Source of the DNA: Rhipicephalus microplus
Taxonomy: Eukaryota > Arthropoda > Arachnida > Ixodida > Ixodidae
DNA length: 64,000 nucleotides
Assembly (NCBI RefSeq): GCF_043290135.1
Contig: NC_134710.1
Coordinates: 806,001 to 870,000 of the forward strand
Reading direction: 5' to 3'
The notes beneath the pieces were generated by a model, which did not search any database, had not been told where the DNA came from, and saw nothing but the letters and a program-made list of their open reading frames with translations. Positions 1 to 12,400 of the stretch are shown here, piece after piece (position 1 is the first letter of the stretch; every line of letters begins with the position of its first letter). The position numbers and the translations under genes are program-made.

Positions 1-111
1 TAAGCAGCTGGTTGTAAAGGCAGAGCTTCTGAACAAGAAAGCTATGAGCATGAACACTTAAGGTACGAGCGGTACGCTTACAATATGCGCATCCGGAAGT
101 GTAATCGACCT

Positions 112-232
112 GACTCGGAGGCAGACGCTCAGCAACAGAACACAGGATATACTGCGCGTTCCAATAAATTGAGGCATACAAGCGACGTCATTCGCATGTG
201 GCTTGCGGGCGTCATAACACAAAAGAGCAGTG
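112..232. repeat. Dispersed repeat, partner of 45209-45302
   Basis: This stretch aligns by eye with 45209-45302: both begin GACTCGGAGGCAG, continue through CAACAGAA and share CATTCGCAT near the end, with an indel between. No coding frame is convincing. It is probably part of an uncharacterised transposon. The rest of 1-600 shows nothing I recognise. Confidence 0.45.
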
Positions 233-599
233 TCTAGTGCCACGTCATAACATTTCTCCATTTTAAGTTTAAACGAAGAACTTTGTCTCCAAACATTATA
301 GCCAAAGCGAACAACTGGTCTACGAGTTCGTGTAAATATTCTCAGGTTAATTGGGTCTCTCAGGTGTAGGAATTCCGCTGACGGCACCGGGCTTCACGTT
401 GACAGGTGCTTGTACCGGAGGAGTCGGAAGTGGTAGTCAGAAAGGCTTCTCTGCCGGCCATGCGCGCCTCAGTTGGTTGCGATGCCTGTGGTGTACTTCA
501 CCATTTGAGACAGATAGGACACTGGACCCTTTACTTTGACTTTACTTAACGTTCAACACACATTCATTTCTCCACACAACGAACAATCTGCCTGCATCA

Positions 600-1037
600 C
601 TCATGAGCATAACTAACACCAATAATTTCAATATCTCATTTCAAGTTTCATTTTAAGTTAACATCGCTCAGTGTTTGTTCTCACACCTTTGATTGTTCTG
701 TATGCTTTTTTTTTGCTTTGCTTCTCGCAATTTCCTTTTACGAATGGTTACTTTTTTATAAAATGTTTTTTGATTATATATCTCTTGGCAGTGTATCCAA
801 TGATAGAATTTTCTGATTTTTCCGGGACAATAAGGTGTTTTTATTCTTGCATTATTCACTCCATGTACAATTGCATTTGTTCTTGTAAGTCATGTCTGTT
901 TAAAGTATCATCATGATATTTTATTTCTGTATTCTATACTTATAACTATGTAGTTATTATTACGTGTTAATTTTTTGCCGCTCCCCTCTACAATGTACGT
1001 TTGTACCCTGAGGGTATTTAATAAATAAATTTTCGCC
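600..1037 (+). mobile_element. CR1/Jockey-like LINE 3' tail fragment
   Basis: The segment ends with CCCCTCTACAATGTACG, then a GTACCCTGAGGGTATTTAAT block and AATAAATAAAT. The complete-ended LINE at 22546-26066 finishes the same way (CCCCCCTATGTAATGTCC, then CCCTTAGGGTACC and AAATAAATA units). The match is to the 3' UTR and tail only; no reverse transcriptase remains. The left limit is a guess, based on where the AT-rich, UTR-like composition begins. Confidence 0.5.
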
Positions 1038-1099
1038 AACTTCTATCGAGGTCCCGAAGCGAAGTTTCGGGCATAGACTGAATTCTTTATGTCAAATCT

Positions 1100-2015
1100 A
1101 TTGACAGCTATGCCAGAGGTGACGGACTAATTTCAGCTTGTCCAAAGCTGAGCGCAATTTCCGAGCCACCATCAACTCCGCCGGGCTCTTCCCACTCACT
1201 TAATGTGGGATGGTATGCTGTTTGACCAGAAGTGGGATATCTTGCACGAGTGTCCTTTCTAGACTGTTTTCTCAATGCTTCTTTACTTCCCAACATCCGT
1301 TCTGCCCTTCCATTTTTTTAGATCAATGAGCACTGGGTCTTGAATAGATCCTGAAAGATCATTTGAAAAGACTTCTTGCAAACTTTGAAGAATTTCTTAC
1401 CCATCAGATACACTGTTAATTTCTTGAATATTAATTCATGAAGCCTTAAACCAACCTTTTCCTAGTATAGACAACTACCTTGCTTGTTCACCATTTTAAA
1501 GGCAACGTTGCACATCTTTTTTGAAACGCGCTTTAACTACTGCTTTTCCCAGCATCTTAAGTGGCTCTTTCTTCCAAGTCACAAGCTGCGTTTCAGCACT
1601 AACTAGTGGGATTTCCGGCACGTTCTTCAATCGCTCGCCACGTACGTTTCTTGACTAACCAGTAAGTGAGACATTCCCGAGCGTATTTCCATCTGAACCT
1701 TTATGGAACAGAACAGTGGTAATAAACTTTTCTGACTAATGAACTTCATAAAGAGAGCAAAGCTCTTCCACGTCTCGAGACGGTCTATTTGCCGTATTTT
1801 CCATCATGCCGGATGTTTTCCTGGCATCTGGGCTGTACTTTGATTATGGCTTGACGGTCATTCTTTTCTAAAGCGACAAGCTCTAGCAATATGGCCTCTT
1901 TTCTTGCAATAGTTATAAGCCTCATAACGAAATTAGCAAGTTTTAGAACGGTGATCGCCGTTGCAGCGGTAGCAGACGCCATCTCTGGACGCATCTGGTC
2001 CTTTTGGACGCGTTT
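1100..2015 (-). pseudogene. Decayed Ty3/gypsy gag-pol: tandem zinc knuckles and protease-RT linker
   Basis: On the minus strand around 1870-2000 one frame encodes two CCHC knuckles, CYRCNGDHRSKTC and CKKRGHIARAC shifted by one residue (C-Y-R-C-X4-H-X4-C, then C-K-K-R-G-H spacing C-X2-C-X4-H-X4-C), separated by an in-frame stop. Tandem knuckles of this kind end the gag of many Ty3/gypsy elements of the K02A2.6-like group. Downstream (1270-1780) broken frames contain stretches such as LQEVFSNDLSGSIQDPVLI, which resemble the segment between protease and reverse transcriptase. No frame is intact. The lineage assignment is inferred; the knuckles are seen directly. Confidence 0.55.
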
Positions 2016-2708
2016 CGTGGACGGCCACGTCGCCGCTGCAGTTCACGTCACACGAGGCTGCTGTTAGGACTGGGGTCGGACAACATACCATTTCTGTGCC
2101 AGTCTTTGCGTTTCGGGTCTGGCAGGTCTCGTCGTGGGTAGCTGGCCGCCACCACCGGGCCCGTTTTGTCCATCTCTCAAGGAGGAAGGTGCGTTCTTCG
2201 GGAGATATTTACAGGGGTTTATTTTAGATTATTTACAAGCGAGCGTTTCTTGCCACATGACAAACATCTAGACAAATATGTCATCCTACATCGTGACGAC
2301 CTCGTCGAAGGCTCTACATCGAAAAGCATCACCACTGCATCGAAAAAACACGCAAAAGAGCCCACGAGGGGTGATTATAAACAGTCACGTTTCCCAAAAG
2401 CGGTTGATGAGGGAAAGGGCACCAAATTACCCGGTCCAATCTCAAGACATACACCACTTTCGATAGGCGGGGCCGCCAACACCCGCCCACGACAGCGTAC
2501 TTGACTAGGGCGGAGTGACCATTGCAATGAGGCATCAACGTGACTCTTTCTTGTCGTGTGTGCGCCGCTGGGTGAAAGGTCCCGACCTCAAGACAGCATA
2601 CATTAAAAGGGCCACCGCAGCACAGCTCTAAAGGGTCCGCCGAACTGCTCGCTCAATTATCGGGGCGATTTGCGGCTACCGCCGCTGTCTCTTCCAAGTA
2701 AGATGTTA
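2016..2708. other. No gene recognised between two gag remnants
   Basis: This lies between a minus-strand knuckle fragment (below 2015) and a minus-strand capsid-like fragment (above 2709). It could be an insertion that split one gag, but I find no clear LTR ends, tail or duplication. Short open frames here look like chance. Confidence 0.3.
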
Positions 2709-3562
2709 CTACCGCGTAAACACTAGTCGTCGTCTCGTGAAACTCACGGCATAGCGCCTCGCTTCAACAATACATGGCGGATGTAGGCCGCCAGCCATTC
2801 GGCGACTTGTTTGAGGATCTAAAGAACACCGCTCCCTCGTAAGGCCAGGCGCCGTACTTAACACTGTGCGTCCAGATTTCTCGTTGCTGTCATTGAGTTG
2901 CTTGCAGCCTTCCACTGCCACGTCAGGTTCATTTTTGCTAATAGGAGTTGCTGCACCACCTTGTGGCTGATGCCCAAGACGAAACAATCTCGCATCATCT
3001 CGTCCATAAGAAGCTTGTCTCCGAAGCCGTAGTTTTCAACCAGTGTTCTCTGCGCTGTCACGCATTCCGCGACGCTTTCCCCTTGCGCTTGTAAAACGAA
3101 AATCTGCCACACAGCACTGATGCGTTCGGATGTATGATTTCTCCGAGCGTTCTCTTAATCGTATACGCTGCAGCAGTCGGCCTCTAGGGTTTCGCCGACG
3201 TCACGATGAGACCGTCTGTGTTTCTTCTCCACAGGAGCTGAGTAAAACTGCGCGCTTTTCTTATTCCTTCGAAAGCAGCACATTTCCAGGCACTCCACGT
3301 ACTTGTACTCAGGCGGTACTCCCCGATGCCACTGACTGGCATTGCACTGCGCGTCTTGTTCGAGACTGCGCCGCCCAAGCAAATTTGTCCTCGGCAAGAG
3401 GACTGCGACTGACTGCGAAGTGGTTGGCCCGACCTTGGCAACCAACATAGGGCCGGTCTTGGGGATTGACATTAGCCTCACGCTGGCCGATGTCGGAACA
3501 CAACGTAGGCCCGACCGCGTTGGCCGATGAGCCCGAGTGCATGCCGCGCGCGGCTTGATCAT
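2709..3562 (-). pseudogene. Ty3/gypsy gag capsid remnant
   Basis: A minus-strand frame at 2858-3112 contains GESVAECVTAQRTLVENYGF, followed by KLLMDEMMRDCFVLGISHK. These match the capsid signature of K02A2.6-like gag, where the family has GESV..F...LR.L...C.FG and MIRDR.V.GI. A second minus-strand piece at 3155-3562 is basic and Cys-containing and may be gag flank, but it lies on the upstream side of the capsid, so the order looks rearranged or composite. Stops and frameshifts interrupt both pieces. Confidence 0.5.
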
Positions 3563-3620
3563 GGCCCGACCTTACATAAGCGTCCATTTACCGACGGCTG
3601 TAGGTCGGCTGCCAACGTTT
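3420..3620. repeat. Repeat rich in GGTCGGC/GCCGACC words
   Basis: The words GGCCCGACC, GGCCGATG and AGGTCGGCTGCCAACG recur here, and similar words (GGCCGACC, AGTCGGCTGCCGAC, AGTCGGCCAATG) recur at 44946-45190. The two tracts look like diverged copies of one family, partly in inverted orientation. I cannot define ends. Confidence 0.35.
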
Positions 3621-4885
3621 CTTGCTCTGCTTTTATTTCCTTTTTTGTATTTTGTACACACGACATTGGCTCAGTGCACATGCAAAACGTAGTTAAACAC
3701 CTCTGCAAGTCTGCACTTGTTAGCGTGTAAGTATGTAACACGCAATAAAAGAAAGATGAACGTAAGCTTCCTCACTTTATATGTTTATTTCGCAGTTGTA
3801 TAAATGCACTATGTTTTCGTGCCACATTGTTCGCATGCAACGATTTTCAGCAGGCCTTGTGCAACCCAACTATACAGTCGATGGAGTGGTATTCCTGCTA
3901 GATCAGTTCTCCTTTTCGGTCAATTTTCGTGCTCTTGGCCGTCAATACGTATTTGGTGTGCGACATTTTACCACCTCAATGCAAGGCTTGTATCGTTCTG
4001 TTGCTGGGAAAAGCTGAAGTGAACAAACAGAATGATTAATAATTAGAAAAATGCAGACTATTCACATGACTAGTTGCACAGTCGCATGCGTTTATAAGTT
4101 CTATACGCACAATTAGGCAAAGCAATTTTGTGGGTATTACACAATTCAGAAAAACTGTGCACTTACAATAATTATTTCAGTGCGTTGATATTCTGAAACA
4201 TGCTTGAAGCCCCAAAGCACACAATTTCCTCGTAATATGTCACTGAAAAACAAAAAGTACAACAAATAAATTAAGGACAACACATCTTACCTTGAATGCG
4301 GGCCAGGCAGATATTTTTCACTCGTCGTTTACATCTCATTTGCGACCTAATGTAACGTGAAAAAAATTGCGTCGGACTTCAGAAACCAGGCATGCATCTT
4401 AGCAGACTTCCTTTCATCACAGTGAGACCATTGCATCACTCTATCCACACTTTTTGCAGTCCTTGTTGCAGTGCTCCCTAATGAAAAAATGGCAATATTT
4501 TCATGCTCCTTGCAATATAAACAAACGAATAAAAAACGCGAAACGCGTATATTTACCCGTAAACGATCAACGACGACTGACACAGCAGCAGTTCACCTGA
4601 ACCACTCTTATCAGTCAGCTAGAAGAGACTACCGGATCGACACATCAGTTGCGCAGATCAAAGTGAATTTTTCCAAGAAAAAAAAAACTGCCAATGCGTC
4701 AGAAAACATTGCCACTTACGTGTACGCATAAAATCCTCGGCGGCGGGACGCGGCTGCTTCTAGAAACATGGCAAAGGAAATGCTGCTCAATGCATGCGAC
4801 TTTGCATGGTAGCGCTTCAGCAACTCGTTGGCGCTCCAAGCGTTGTCTCCTTCCCAACGCCGCGACCTAGAAAAAAAAAGTAGGG
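3621..4885. other. Anonymous AT-rich sequence
   Basis: I see no domain, knuckle, tail, LTR or RNA gene here. Short open frames have no recognisable content. A poly-A run near 4675 and an A-run near 4868 are the only simple features. Confidence 0.4.
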
Positions 4886-5092
4886 AAAAAATTGGCCCCG
4901 TATCTGCACGTTACACCGCAAATGTCGTCAAAAGACGATAGTCTTGCATCTGGAGAGAGTGAACTAAACGTTTATTTGATGTCCTGCGCAAGAAAATCAG
5001 TGAATAGTATTCTGCAGGCGCTGCGCTAGAGTGCCTCGAGCGTGTAGCGGAGGCGAACGAGCGCATCAAGTCACGTCACACGTGGGACATGA
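4886..5092 (+). repeat. Dispersed 207 bp repeat, inverted copy at 31329-31535
   Basis: Both copies run from GGCCCCGTATCT to GACATGAGC and share long identical words, including AACGAGCGCATCAAGTCACG and TTACACCGCAAATGTC, with scattered substitutions. Both lie beside other repeats. There is no coding potential. It could be an LTR piece or a short non-autonomous transposon; no terminal repeats or duplication are clear. Confidence 0.6.
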
Positions 5093-5104
5093 GCGTCATC
5101 TGGC

Positions 5105-6476
5105 AGTTATCGTGGAAAACGGGGCGCGCGCCATGCGCGCCCATCTCTGAAATGATAAGGTGTCGCAATGCGACGGGTAGGCGCCACCACCGTGTCGTCT
5201 TAGCAAAGCGTTGGAAACACTTGCCATTTCGTGCAAACGTTGCATGGCCAGCGCAGCGTTATAGAGGCTACGATCCTTAAAATTACTTATGTATGCCTTT
5301 TCTAGTAAAAAATACACATACATAATTTTGACGAGTTGTTATGGTGCCTCAGGTATGCGCAATTATTGCTTTTTAATTGTCGATCGCACAAGTATGAACG
5401 CTGAACCTTGAGCAATATTGGTGAGCGCTGCGGATGCGGTCGACCATATGGAGTATCGTTTGGTCACTTTGGTACCGTTTAGGGTACTGTTAAGGGTGGA
5501 CAAACAGACAAATGTACAGACAGACAGATCAAAATTTTTGCGTCGAAGGTCCCCAAGACAGACTATTGCCTGTAAAAGCTTCTTTTTCCAGCGGCCGTGA
5601 CACCACACGTCTCTCTCAGACCTGAAAGGAGGAAACGAATGCGGTTGTGTGCCGATGGGGGCGAAGCATGCGTTGGGCGATAGTTGTAGCGCGAGAGGAG
5701 AACCACGGCAAAGGGGCACGAAGGAGACAAGGGCCTTTCGCTTTTTTAAAGACGACAGTCTTTCTTGTGAACCTTCGATGCACAAATTTTGGTCTGTCTG
5801 TACAATTATCCGCTTGTCTACCCTTAACGGTACCCTAAGCGGCACCAAAGTGACTAAACGATACTCCAAACGGCCGACCCCATCCACAGCGCCCAGCAAT
5901 ATTGCTCAAGGTCCAGCATCCATACTTGTGCAATTTTCAATTAAAAATCAATTATTGCGCATACCTGAGGCACTATAGCAACACGTCAGCCTCGCCGCGG
6001 TGGTCTGGTGGCTGAAGTACCCGGCTGCTGACCCGAAGGTCGCGGGATTAAATCCCGGCTGCGGCGGCTGCATTTCCAATGGAGGCGAAAATGTTGTAGG
6101 CCCGTGTGCTCAGATTTGGGTACACGTTAAAGAACCCCAGGTGGTCAAAATTTCCGGAGCCCTCCACTACGGCGTCTCTCATAGTCATATGGTGGTTTTG
6201 GGACGTTAAACCCCACAAATCAATCATTATAACAACACGTCAATCATTATGTATGTGAATTTTTTACTAGAAAAGGCATACATAAGTAATTTTAGGGATC
6301 GTAGCCTTTAAAACGCTGCGCTGGCCATGCAACGCTTGCATGAAACGGCAAGTGCTTCCAACGCTTTGCTAAGACGACACGGTGGTGGCACCTACCCGTC
6401 GCCTTGCGTTCTACACCTTATCACCAAATACACGGGCGCGCACGGCGCGCGCCCCGTTTTCCAGGATAACTTTCCC
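5105..6476. repeat. Long inverted-repeat unit with arms of about 480-490 bp
   Basis: The left arm (about 5105-5580) is the reverse complement of the right arm (about 5745-6476, minus a SINE at 5989-6232). The outer ends both read GTTATCNTGGAAAACGGGG on opposite strands. Inside follow GCGCGCGCC, a CTTTTCTAGTAAAAAAT segment, and TACAGACAGAC beside AAAATTT close to the centre. The spacer is about 165 bp. A third, solo arm is at 22011-22545. No transposase is present. It may be a foldback or non-autonomous DNA transposon; that is inference. Confidence 0.7.
5989..6232 (+). mobile_element. tRNA-derived SINE-1, full-length copy
   Basis: The head reads CCGCGGTGGTCTGGTGGCTG and a B-box-like GGTCGCGGGATTAAATCC follows. 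The body contains ACGTTAAAGAACCCCAGGTG and the tail CCCACAAATCAATCATTATAA. A 10 bp target-site duplication CAACACGTCA flanks it (5979-5988 and 6233-6242). The other inverted-repeat copies lack it at the corresponding position, so it arrived after them. Other family copies: 22927-23019, 53589-53784, 61776-62023. Confidence 0.85.
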
Positions 6477-6888
6477 CTTTCCGTGTTCCTCTGCTAGCAC
6501 TATCTAGTTCACTGTGCTAGCACGCGATTCCCGAGTTGACCTTGGCTTGCAGGTGCTGCGCTGTGCTCCCAACTAGCCGCTCAAATTTGTTTGTTTCCTT
6601 GGATAAATGGCACGTACCCACTTTGCGGAATTGGTTAGGCACCTTCTTCTTCCAACTACTACCACCTCCACCTTGGCTGGTCTGTACTATTCCCACGCTT
6701 TTGGCTTATCAGTGGCATAAATGCATCGTTTGAGTCAAATTTGCTTACGCTAGCGATTTAATATTTACGTAATGAAATATTTGAAGCCCGAATGCACCGT
6801 TTCTTCAGCCACTTTTCTTATATAAAAATACGCTGTTGTATGTTGTATTGAAGAAAAACAAAAAGTGTAGTTGAAAACACACACACCT
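6477..6888. other. No feature recognised
   Basis: Between the inverted-repeat unit and the first (TA)n tract I see no gene or bounded repeat. A short CCCACTTTGCGGAATTGG stretch near 6620 weakly resembles the complement of the repeat inserted at 7665-7882. Confidence 0.35.
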
Positions 6889-6889
6889 T

Positions 6890-6945
<56 letters not shown>
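6889..6945. repeat. (TA)n microsatellite
   Basis: This is an almost pure TA dinucleotide array with one TAAATA interruption, directly before a SINE-2 copy. Confidence 0.95.
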
Positions 6946-6947
<2 letters not shown>

Positions 6948-6949
6948 AT

Positions 6950-7490
<541 letters not shown>

Positions 7491-7510
7491 CCACTCAACC
7501 ACCATGCCTG

Positions 7511-8017
<507 letters not shown>

Positions 8018-8020
8018 GAT

Positions 8021-8038
8021 TGGTGGAAGCGTGCTGGG
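8021..8038 (+). other. T1 primer-binding site (candidate)
   Basis: Three bases after the LTR end comes TGGTGGAAGCGTGCTGGG. The TGG start and the position fit a tRNA primer-binding site. T2, T3 and T4 have TGGTGGAGTTTGCTTGG, TGGTGGAGAGTGCT and TGGTGGAGGTGCTGGG at the same place. I do not assign the tRNA. Confidence 0.65.
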
Positions 8039-8123
8039 TAAGGCAAGCCCAACGACGGGAGCTTCACTACCTGGACTACGCCGCAGCCGCCGCCTTGCCG
8101 GACTCCCGCCTGCGCCGATCGTA

Positions 8124-9467
8124 ATGGCCCAAGATCAGCCATCTAACGCTTCAAGGCCAACTCCAATGGGTTCCGTGCCCTACTACTGAGTCCCGCCAAC
8201 CTTTGGAGGAAAATCGGGAGAGGATGTCGACGCGTGGCTCGTCCAGTACAAGCGAGTCAGCAAGTCCAACGGCTGGGATGCCGCCGCTCAGCTCAGCAAT
8301 GCGGTCTTTTGCCTTACGGATACTGCGCTCGTGTGGTACGAAAACCACGAGGACACACTGATGACGTGGGACGTTTTTGTTGCAGAGCTGAAAGCGTGTT
8401 TCGGCGACTCGAGCGTCAAAAGGAAGCGGGCAGAGCAGACATTGTCTCAACGCGCGCAGCTTCCAGGTGAGACATGTACCACGTATATAGAGGATGTGCT
8501 GAAGCTCTGCAAGGTGGTCAATGATCAGATGTCAGAAGACGACAAAGTAGGGCATTTGCTGAAAGGCATTGCCGAAGATGTATATAATTTTCTAATCGGA
8601 AAAGATCACCTGAGCTCGGTGTCCGACGTGATTCGGCACTGCCGAACTTTCGAACAGCTGAAAATGCGCAGGATTGCTCCAAAGTTCGGCCGGCTCACAA
8701 ATGTTACAACGGTCGCCAGCATCGACACGAGCACCTGCCCAGACCTGTCCTCGACGATTCGAGAGATTGTTCGCGAAGAACTTTTTCGCTATAGAGAACA
8801 GACGCATTCAGCAGTTGATCACCACTCTGTAAACGACCAACATTCGGTATATGTGCCACGTGAGGCTGTTACTGCACCACCGCCTTCTACGACCCCTTGG
8901 CAATCGACGGTTAGTGCAGCAGCTGTTGAGTACAGCGCACCCCCACAGCCAAGGAGAGCACCACGGTTGCCAGCTCCTCGCCATGACCGACGCCCCCAGC
9001 GTCCGCCTTCTTCGCGACGCCCGGTCTATCCCTATGATATACGGAACGAACCAACCCACTCCGCCAGAGAAGACGATGTTAGATTCATCGATGAACAAAG
9101 AGAGTTTCGACCTCTCACAGTTTCCTACTCCTGTGGTGTACCAGGACATATTTCGCGATTTTGCAACCGTCGACGTGTAGACCCACGGTATGGCTACCCA
9201 CCACACTTTGCACGGCCTTCCGAACGACTTCGCGATGACCCGCGAGCAACGTAGTATGGCCCACCACAACACTTCACACGATCGTCTGATCGACCGTACG
9301 ACGACCCTAATGCAACACACCTGCTGCCTCGCGACGACTACTGGACACGCAGCTTCCGGAACCACTCCCCTACATCTCACAGGAGCTTGACGCCTCCACC
9401 GCCTCGTGTTCCCCGTTCTCCTTCACCACGGCGCCGCAACACGTCTCCTTTGCCACAGGAAAACTAG
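8124..9467 (+). pseudogene. gag: T1 gag, two in-frame stops
   Basis: The frame begins MAQDQPSNASR and covers the capsid region, with the shared family signature LVWYENHEDTLMTWDVF and QLPGETCTTYIEDVLKLCK. A knuckle SCGVPGHISRFC follows (first Cys replaced by Ser, C-X2-C-X4-H-X4-C spacing degraded), then a Pro/Arg/Ser-rich tail ending SPSPRRRNTSPLPQEN. TGA at 8187-8189 (codon 22) and TAG at 9252-9254 interrupt it without changing frame. Gag would form the particle and bind the RNA. The frame ends in TAG at 9465-9467, on the putative slip site. Confidence 0.88.
9459..9467 (+). promoter_or_regulatory. Putative -1 frameshift site, T1 gag/pol
   Basis: The gag stop TAG follows directly on GAAAAC. 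Pol is open in the -1 frame across this point (gag codons start at positions divisible by 3, pol codons one base earlier). The same arrangement recurs in T2 and T3 (GGAAAAC) and in T4 (GGGAAAC). Slippage is inferred from frame and conservation. Confidence 0.65.
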
Positions 9468-12400
9468 CAAGCGCGGCCGATGGAGGTGAGGTCGCCGGAG
9501 ACGTGCTAATATCAGAAGTACCTCCTGTGTTGATGCTCAAGAACAAAGTACGTCTTTTTGTTGACGGTGTGCCTGTGATGGCTTTGGTGGATACGGGGGC
9601 AACCATTTCGGTCATGAGTGCGTGTTTTAAAGATACCTTGGGGCGGAAGGTATTATTTAGGTGGAATCAAGCTGCGAAGTTTTGCGGAGTGAGTGGTGAG
9701 GCACTGCATCCTGTTGGTGTGTGTCAAGCTAACGTATTTCTCGGAGGCCGCGTTATCCCAACGGAGTTCGTGATTATTCCGCAGGCGACACATGATGTTA
9801 TTTTGGGTATGGACTTTTTGAGGGAGTGTGGTGCGACTGTCGACTGCCGCACAGGGACAATAGTCTTGAGTGATCACGTTCCGCCAGCACTCTTGGAAAA
9901 CCCTGTGGATGGTGAGACGGCATTGTGTGTCTGTGGCGACACTATCATACCACCGTTATCAACCGTTCGTGTACCTGTTGGTTGCAGCGACAGCTATTCC
10001 GCCAACTTTGATGCCAACGTAGAACCAGTGTACACCAACTGCATGAAAAAGAATGTGTTGATCCCACATTGTGTGGTGTCGATCAGACGTGGACACGCTG
10101 GTTTATGGACTGTCAATTGCTCTACAGAACCCGTGATGTTACCACATGGTCTAAAGTTAGCCGTCGTGAGTGGACAACACGAGGCCTTACTGGTGACCAA
10201 GCTTAGAGATGCGCCGGAAGAGCATCGTAGTCACAGTTTCGAAACGGCTCTTCTGTCAATGGTGAATAAGTCGCTGAGCACAAGTGAACGCCGAACATTG
10301 GTCAATGTACTTTCGAAGCACGTCTCTACATTCGACTTTGCGCAGAAAGACAAAGCGCCCCTAATCCCTGCTTCTCGGACATGTCACACTATCAACACGG
10401 GTTTGGCCAATCCGATTAGACAAAAGCCATACCGTGTTTCACCATCCGAGCGCCGGATTATTAATGAGCAGGTGAACGAAATGATTGAAAACGGTATCAT
10501 TCAAGAGTCCGTAAGTCCATGGGCAGCTCCAGTAATTCTCGTTAAAAAGAAAGACGGATCGTGGAGATTTTGCGTCGATTATCACCGATTGAATGCTGTA
10601 ACAAAAAAAGACGTGTACCCACTTCCACGTATTGATGATGTCATAGACTGTCTGCATTCGGCCTCTTACTTTTCCTCTGTATACTTAAGATCGGGCTACT
10701 GGCAAATTCCCATGCATCCTGAAGATAAAGAAAAGACAGCCTTTGTAACACCTGACGGCCTTTTTGAATTCAACGTGATGCCATTTGGACTGTGCAACGC
10801 GCCGGCGACGTTCGAGCGATTTATGGACACTGTTCTTCGTGGCTTGAAGTGGAGCATTTGCATGTGCTATCTCGACGACGTCGTCATCTTTGGCCGCACC
10901 TTCAGCGAACACAATTCACGTCTGGATACTGTACTGACTTGCATAAGAAACGCTGGCCTTGTTCTTAACTCAAAGAAATGCCACTTCGGAGACCGACAAA
11001 CCCTTGTTCTCGGGCACCTAGTCGATCAGGAGGGCATCCGTCCAGATCCCCAGAAGACAGCAGCCGTTGAAGCATTCAATGTGCCGCGCTCTGTGAAGGA
11101 GCTCCGCAGTTTTTTGGGGCTTTGCTCCTATTTTCGCCGCTTTATACCTAAATTTGCCGATGTCGCGTATCCGCTGACATGTTTGCTACGGAAGAATACT
11201 TCCTTCGAGTGGACTCCGGAGTGCGACTCCTCTTTTCGCCAACTGAAGTTCCTCCTGACGTCGCGGCCAGTTCTTCAACACTTCAACCCATCAGCTCTAA
11301 CCGAACTGCACACAGATGCCAGCGGCATAGGAATTGGTGCCGTCCTAGTTCAACGCTATGGTAACCGCGAGCACATGATTGCATACGCAAGTCGCTCCTT
11401 GAGTAGGCCCGAGCAGAATTACACTGTCACAGAACAAGAATGCCTCGCGGTAGTATTTGCGATTCAGCGGTTTCGGTCTTACTTATACGGACGCCCTTTT
11501 ACAGTCGTCACCGACCACCACTCATTGTGTTGGCTCGTCAACCTTCGGGATCCTTGCGGCCGTCTAGCGCGCTGGGCACTTCGGCTCCAAGAGTATAACT
11601 TCATAGTCTCGTACAAAAGTGGTCGACGACACGCCGACGCAGATTGCCTTTCACGCATGCCACTGAGCACTACAGAGTGTGACGCCGATGACCTCGATCA
11701 CCTCGTAGCTTCTGTGTCACCAAAGTTTCCCGACCTCAGTACTTTCAAAGATGAACAGCGAAAGGACACCAGGCTATCATCGATTTGCACAGCTCCTACG
11801 GCATGCCATTTCTGTGTACGCAACGGACTCCTATATAAGAAGAACTTTTCCAGCACTGACGCACGTTTCCTCCTGGTATTGCCAGAAACCCTTCGGACAG
11901 CGATTTTAGGTGTGATGCACGACGATCCTACGTCCAGACATTTAGGCTCTGCGCGGACGCTTTACCGTGCTAAGGAACGCTTTTATTGGCCAGGAATGCG
12001 ACAGTCAGTCGAGGCGTATGTGGCCAGCTGCACACAGTGTCAACGCCACAAACGCCCGTCTACTGCTCCGGCTGGTCTTCTACAGCCCTTGCCAGCTCCA
12101 AGCACACCTTTCCAACAGGTGGGAATTGACCTCATGGGCCCTTTTCCAAAGTCGGCTTAGGGCAATCGCTGGATAATTGTATGTGTCGATTACCTCACGC
12201 GCTACTGCGAGACGGCGGCCATACCAACCGCAACTGCCAGCGACGTCTCTGTGTTCCTGCTGCAGCACGTTATCCTCCGACATGGCCCACCTCAGGTGAT
12301 CATCAATGATCGTGGGCGACAATTTACGGCAGACATAGTAGAAGAGCTGCTTCGATTGAGTGAGTCCCGCCTTCGTCACTCGTCGCCATACCATCCGCAA

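Noticed and set aside
3155..3562. Intact zinc-finger protein at 3155-3562
   Set aside because: Cys and His spacing fits no complete finger and the frame lies among decayed gag pieces.
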